Shown: piece by piece, positions 5,875-7,280 of the stretch
How positions within the stretch are numbered: the stretch's first letter is position 1
Layout of the letters: each line of letters starts with the position of its first letter
From: an uncultured Ruminococcus sp.
GTDB taxonomy: Bacteria; Bacillota; Clostridia; Oscillospirales; Ruminococcaceae
Direction of reading: 5' to 3'
DNA length: 7,280 nt
Assembly (NCBI GenBank): GCA_947167535.1
Contig: CAMVIL010000054.1
Location: forward strand, 1-7,280
Translations under genes and position numbers: made by a program
The notes under the pieces: model-generated
Told to the model about the DNA's origin: nothing
The model's input: only the letters and a program-made list of their open reading frames with translations
The model's database searches: none

Positions 5875-7128
5875 TCAGTCTACCGTCACGGGGTTCTCGT
5901 CCACTACCCAGGGCAGACCGTACTCGTTGAGGGCTTCCATGTAAGGATCGGGGTCGAACTCCTCGACATTGAACACGCCGGGAGCGCGCCACTTGCCGCT
6001 TGCCACCATAGCGGTACCGATCATAGCAGGAACGCCTGTGGTGTAGCTTACAGCCTGAGCGCCTGTCTCCTTGTAGCATTCCTGATGGTCGCAGACGTTG
6101 TAGATATAAACGGTGCGTTCCTTGCCGTCCTTGATGCCCTTGAAGATGCATCCGATGTTAGTCTTGCCGACGGTGCGGGGACCCAGAGTAGCAGGGTCGG
6201 GGAGCAGAGCCTTTAAGAACTTGATAGGCACGATCTCGTGACCCTCGAAATGCACAGGCTCGGTGCCGAGCATACCTACGTTCTGCAGGCAGTTCATGTG
6301 GGTAAGGTAGCTCTGACCGAATGTCATGAAGAAGCGTATTCTCTTGACACCGGGGATATTCTTAGCCAGCGACTCGATCTCCTCGTGGTGGAGCAGGTAC
6401 ATATCCTTCTTGCCCACGCCTGCGAAGTTATACTCGCGCTTTATCTCCATAGGCTTAGTCTCGACCCAGTGGCCGTCCTCCCAGTAGGAGCCGTTAGCGG
6501 AGACCTCGCGCAGGTTTATCTCGGGGTTGAAGTTAGTCGCGAAGGGGTAGCCGTGGTCGCCGCCGTTGCAGTCGAGGATATCTATATAGTGTATCTCATC
6601 GAAGTAATGTTTCTGAGCGTAAGCGGTGAACACCTGAGTAACGCCGGGGTCGAAGCCGGTACCCAGCAGAGCGGTAAGACCCTTTCTCTTGAAGCGGTCG
6701 AAGTACGCCCACTGCCAGCTGTAATCGAAGTAAGCGGTGAAGCCTTCTTCCTGACAGCGCTTATCGTAAGCGGCGCGCCATGCAGGCTCGGTGATATCCT
6801 CGGGCTCGAAGTTTGCGGTATCTACGTAATTAGCGCCGCACTCAAGGCAAGCGTCCATGATAGTCAGATCCTGATAGGGGAGTGCCACGTTCAGCACGGT
6901 ATGAGGCTTGAACTCCTTCATCAGCTCGATAAGCGAGTAAACGTTATCCGCGTCAACGGTAGCTGTAAACAGCTTTGCCTTAGTCTTATCCCTGAGCTTT
7001 TCAACGAGGTCAACGCACTTGGATTCGGTACGCGAAGCTATCATGATCTCGGTGAACACGGGATTCTGACAGCACTTGTGGATAGCGACAGTTGCTACAC
7101 CGCCGCAGCCTATTACTAATAATTTCAT
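5875..7128 (-). CDS. Carboxynorspermidine/carboxyspermidine dehydrogenase (saccharopine-dehydrogenase family)
   Basis: Reductive-condensation enzyme: joins aspartate beta-semialdehyde to putrescine (or diaminopropane) using NADPH to form carboxyspermidine (or carboxynorspermidine), which the adjacent NspC decarboxylates. The 417 residues begin with a Rossmann nucleotide-binding loop VIGCGGVATV (5-14). NVALPYQDLTIMDACLECG (80-98) and YVDTANFEPED (101-111) follow, then LGTGFDPGVT (155-164) and DCNGGDHGYPFATNF (186-200). The C-terminal third contains SYTTGVPAMIGTAM. The domain order and length fit the saccharopine dehydrogenase superfamily, and the pairing with nspC separates CASDH from true lysine-pathway saccharopine dehydrogenase. 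It is the first gene of the operon in the window. Its ATG has a near-consensus AGGAGGA site 7 bases upstream, and the next gene starts one base after its stop. The 5' third is noticeably less GC-rich (about 45-48% in two hand-counted 60-base lines) than the downstream genes. Confidence 0.94.
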   Translation of the reverse strand: MKLLVIGCGGVATVAIHKCCQNPVFTEIMIASRTESKCVDLVEKLRDKTKAKLFTATVDADNVYSLIELMKEFKPHTVLNVALPYQDLTIMDACLECGANYVDTANFEPEDITEPAWRAAYDKRCQEEGFTAYFDYSWQWAYFDRFKRKGLTALLGTGFDPGVTQVFTAYAQKHYFDEIHYIDILDCNGGDHGYPFATNFNPEINLREVSANGSYWEDGHWVETKPMEIKREYNFAGVGKKDMYLLHHEEIESLAKNIPGVKRIRFFMTFGQSYLTHMNCLQNVGMLGTEPVHFEGHEIVPIKFLKALLPDPATLGPRTVGKTNIGCIFKGIKDGKERTVYIYNVCDHQECYKETGAQAVSYTTGVPAMIGTAMVASGKWRAPGVFNVEEFDPDPYMEALNEYGLPWVVDENPVTVD

Positions 7129-7135
7129 AATTTTA

Positions 7136-7142
7136 TCCTCCT
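7136..7142 (-). promoter_or_regulatory. Strong ribosome binding site of the CASDH gene
   Basis: AGGAGGA on the minus strand, 7 bases before ATG. It is the strongest such site in the window and settles the start of the first polyamine gene. Confidence 0.88.
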
Positions 7143-7165
7143 GACTGTATTTAGTTTTATTGCCG

Positions 7166-7182
7166 CGTCAATTGGTTTGACG
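7166..7182. repeat. Short perfect inverted repeat, possible operator
   Basis: CGTCAA (7166-7171) and TTGACG (7177-7182) are perfect reverse complements separated by 5 bases (TTGGT). The site lies 38 bases upstream of the CASDH ATG, where a repressor or activator site would be placed. Each arm also resembles a -35 hexamer (TTGACA) on one strand. For the minus strand, the matching -10 (TACAGT, 7144-7149, 16-base spacing) would start transcription inside the ribosome binding site, so a -35 role is doubtful. Six-base arms can arise by chance. Confidence 0.4.
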
Positions 7183-7189
7183 GTTATGG

Positions 7190-7195
7190 ATTCTA
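7190..7195 (-). promoter_or_regulatory. Possible -10 element of the polyamine operon promoter
   Basis: TAGAAT on the minus strand matches TATAAT at 5 of 6 positions. It would place the transcript start near 7183, giving a leader of about 55 bases that begins beside the inverted repeat. No good -35 hexamer is found 16-18 bases upstream (AACCTG, CAACCT and GCAACC are poor), so this is weak. If more genes of the operon lie beyond the right edge, the main promoter may be outside the window. Confidence 0.25.
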
Positions 7196-7200
7196 TTTTG

Positions 7201-7221
7201 GTTGCAGGTTGCAGGTTGCAG
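7201..7221. repeat. Three perfect tandem copies of the heptamer GTTGCAG
   Basis: GTTGCAG is repeated exactly at 7201-7207, 7208-7214 and 7215-7221. A 7-base unit does not keep codon phase and no supported gene crosses it, so it is a non-coding simple repeat upstream of the polyamine operon. Such units can change copy number by slippage. Confidence 0.85.
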
Positions 7222-7280
7222 CCGAGTGGTCGTTGGACTCGATTCGCTTGCGCTCTCTCGCCCAATTAAAATCGGCATAT
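7222..7280. other. Non-coding segment at the right edge, possibly part of a dispersed intergenic repeat
   Basis: Together with 7129-7221 this is the only gene-free stretch of note (about 150 bases). It holds a weak inverted repeat, CGAGT (7223-7227) with ACTCG (7237-7241), around a 9-base loop, and the purine-rich minus-strand string GGGCGAGAGAGCGCAAGCG. A minus-strand frame from ATG at 7278 to TGA at 7168 would encode 36 residues (MPILIGRESASESSPTTTR...). A second frame is also open, and neither has a visible ribosome binding site inside the window. I do not call a gene here. Confidence 0.3.

Noticed and set aside
4797..5930. Long plus-strand open frame of 377 codons opposite nspC
   Set aside because: It lies antisense to a protein with all NspC motifs, its translation matches no family I know, and long antisense frames are expected in GC-rich genes.
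6238..7119. Plus-strand open frame of 293 codons opposite the dehydrogenase gene
   Set aside because: Shadow of a well-supported saccharopine-dehydrogenase-family gene; no ribosome binding site or recognisable domain.
7144..7171. TTGACG / TACAGT pair with 16-base spacing as the minus-strand promoter
   Set aside because: The transcript start would fall at about 7137, within the ribosome binding site, leaving almost no leader.
7168..7278. Possible 36-residue minus-strand small protein upstream of the dehydrogenase gene
   Set aside because: It crosses the heptamer repeat, has no visible ribosome binding site, and a second overlapping frame is also open, so it looks like non-coding repeat sequence.
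7129..7280. Riboswitch or structured leader ahead of the polyamine operon
   Set aside because: Only short weak hairpins are visible and no known riboswitch core could be recognised; the likely leader is too short.

Overview
The window comes from a fairly GC-rich bacterium: hand-counted 60-base lines run from about 45% to 65% GC, with most near 58-62%. The genes are tightly packed and have Gram-positive-style Shine-Dalgarno sites (AGGAGGA, AAAGGAG, AAGGAG). Gene content and style suggest a gut-type Clostridia, Ruminococcus-like or another Oscillospiraceae. This is an inference from gene families and signals; no rRNA or other marker gene is present.

The left half (1-2708) carries three closely spaced plus-strand genes. 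They are the 3' part of a sialate O-acetylesterase-type SGNH esterase (cut by the left edge), a deoxycytidylate deaminase of the ComEB/dCMP deaminase family, and a PP2C-type Ser/Thr protein phosphatase. The phosphatase most likely starts at TTG and has a short acidic N-terminal extension. Gaps of 6 and 18 bases suggest co-transcription, but the three functions have no obvious metabolic link.

The right half (2752-7128) is a minus-strand operon of four genes, in transcription order carboxy(nor)spermidine dehydrogenase (CASDH), carboxy(nor)spermidine decarboxylase (nspC/CANSDC), agmatine deiminase (aguA) and N-carbamoylputrescine amidase (aguB). AguA and AguB convert agmatine to putrescine. CASDH condenses putrescine with aspartate semialdehyde to give carboxyspermidine, and NspC decarboxylates this to spermidine. 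Together they form an S-adenosylmethionine-decarboxylase-independent agmatine-to-spermidine route. Arginine decarboxylase, which would supply agmatine, is not in the window and could lie beyond the right edge or elsewhere. The junctions are 1 base, a 4-base ATGA overlap and 0 bases, so the genes are very probably translationally coupled.

The two blocks converge on a hairpin at 2715-2742 that looks like a shared bidirectional terminator. The only long non-coding stretch is 7129-7280, upstream of the polyamine operon. It holds a strong ribosome binding site, a short perfect inverted repeat, a possible -10 element, three perfect tandem copies of GTTGCAG, and a segment that may belong to a dispersed intergenic repeat. 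I see no CRISPR array, tRNA, rRNA, insertion sequence or phage gene. The window is mostly ordinary metabolism; the polyamine operon and its upstream region are the parts worth a second look.
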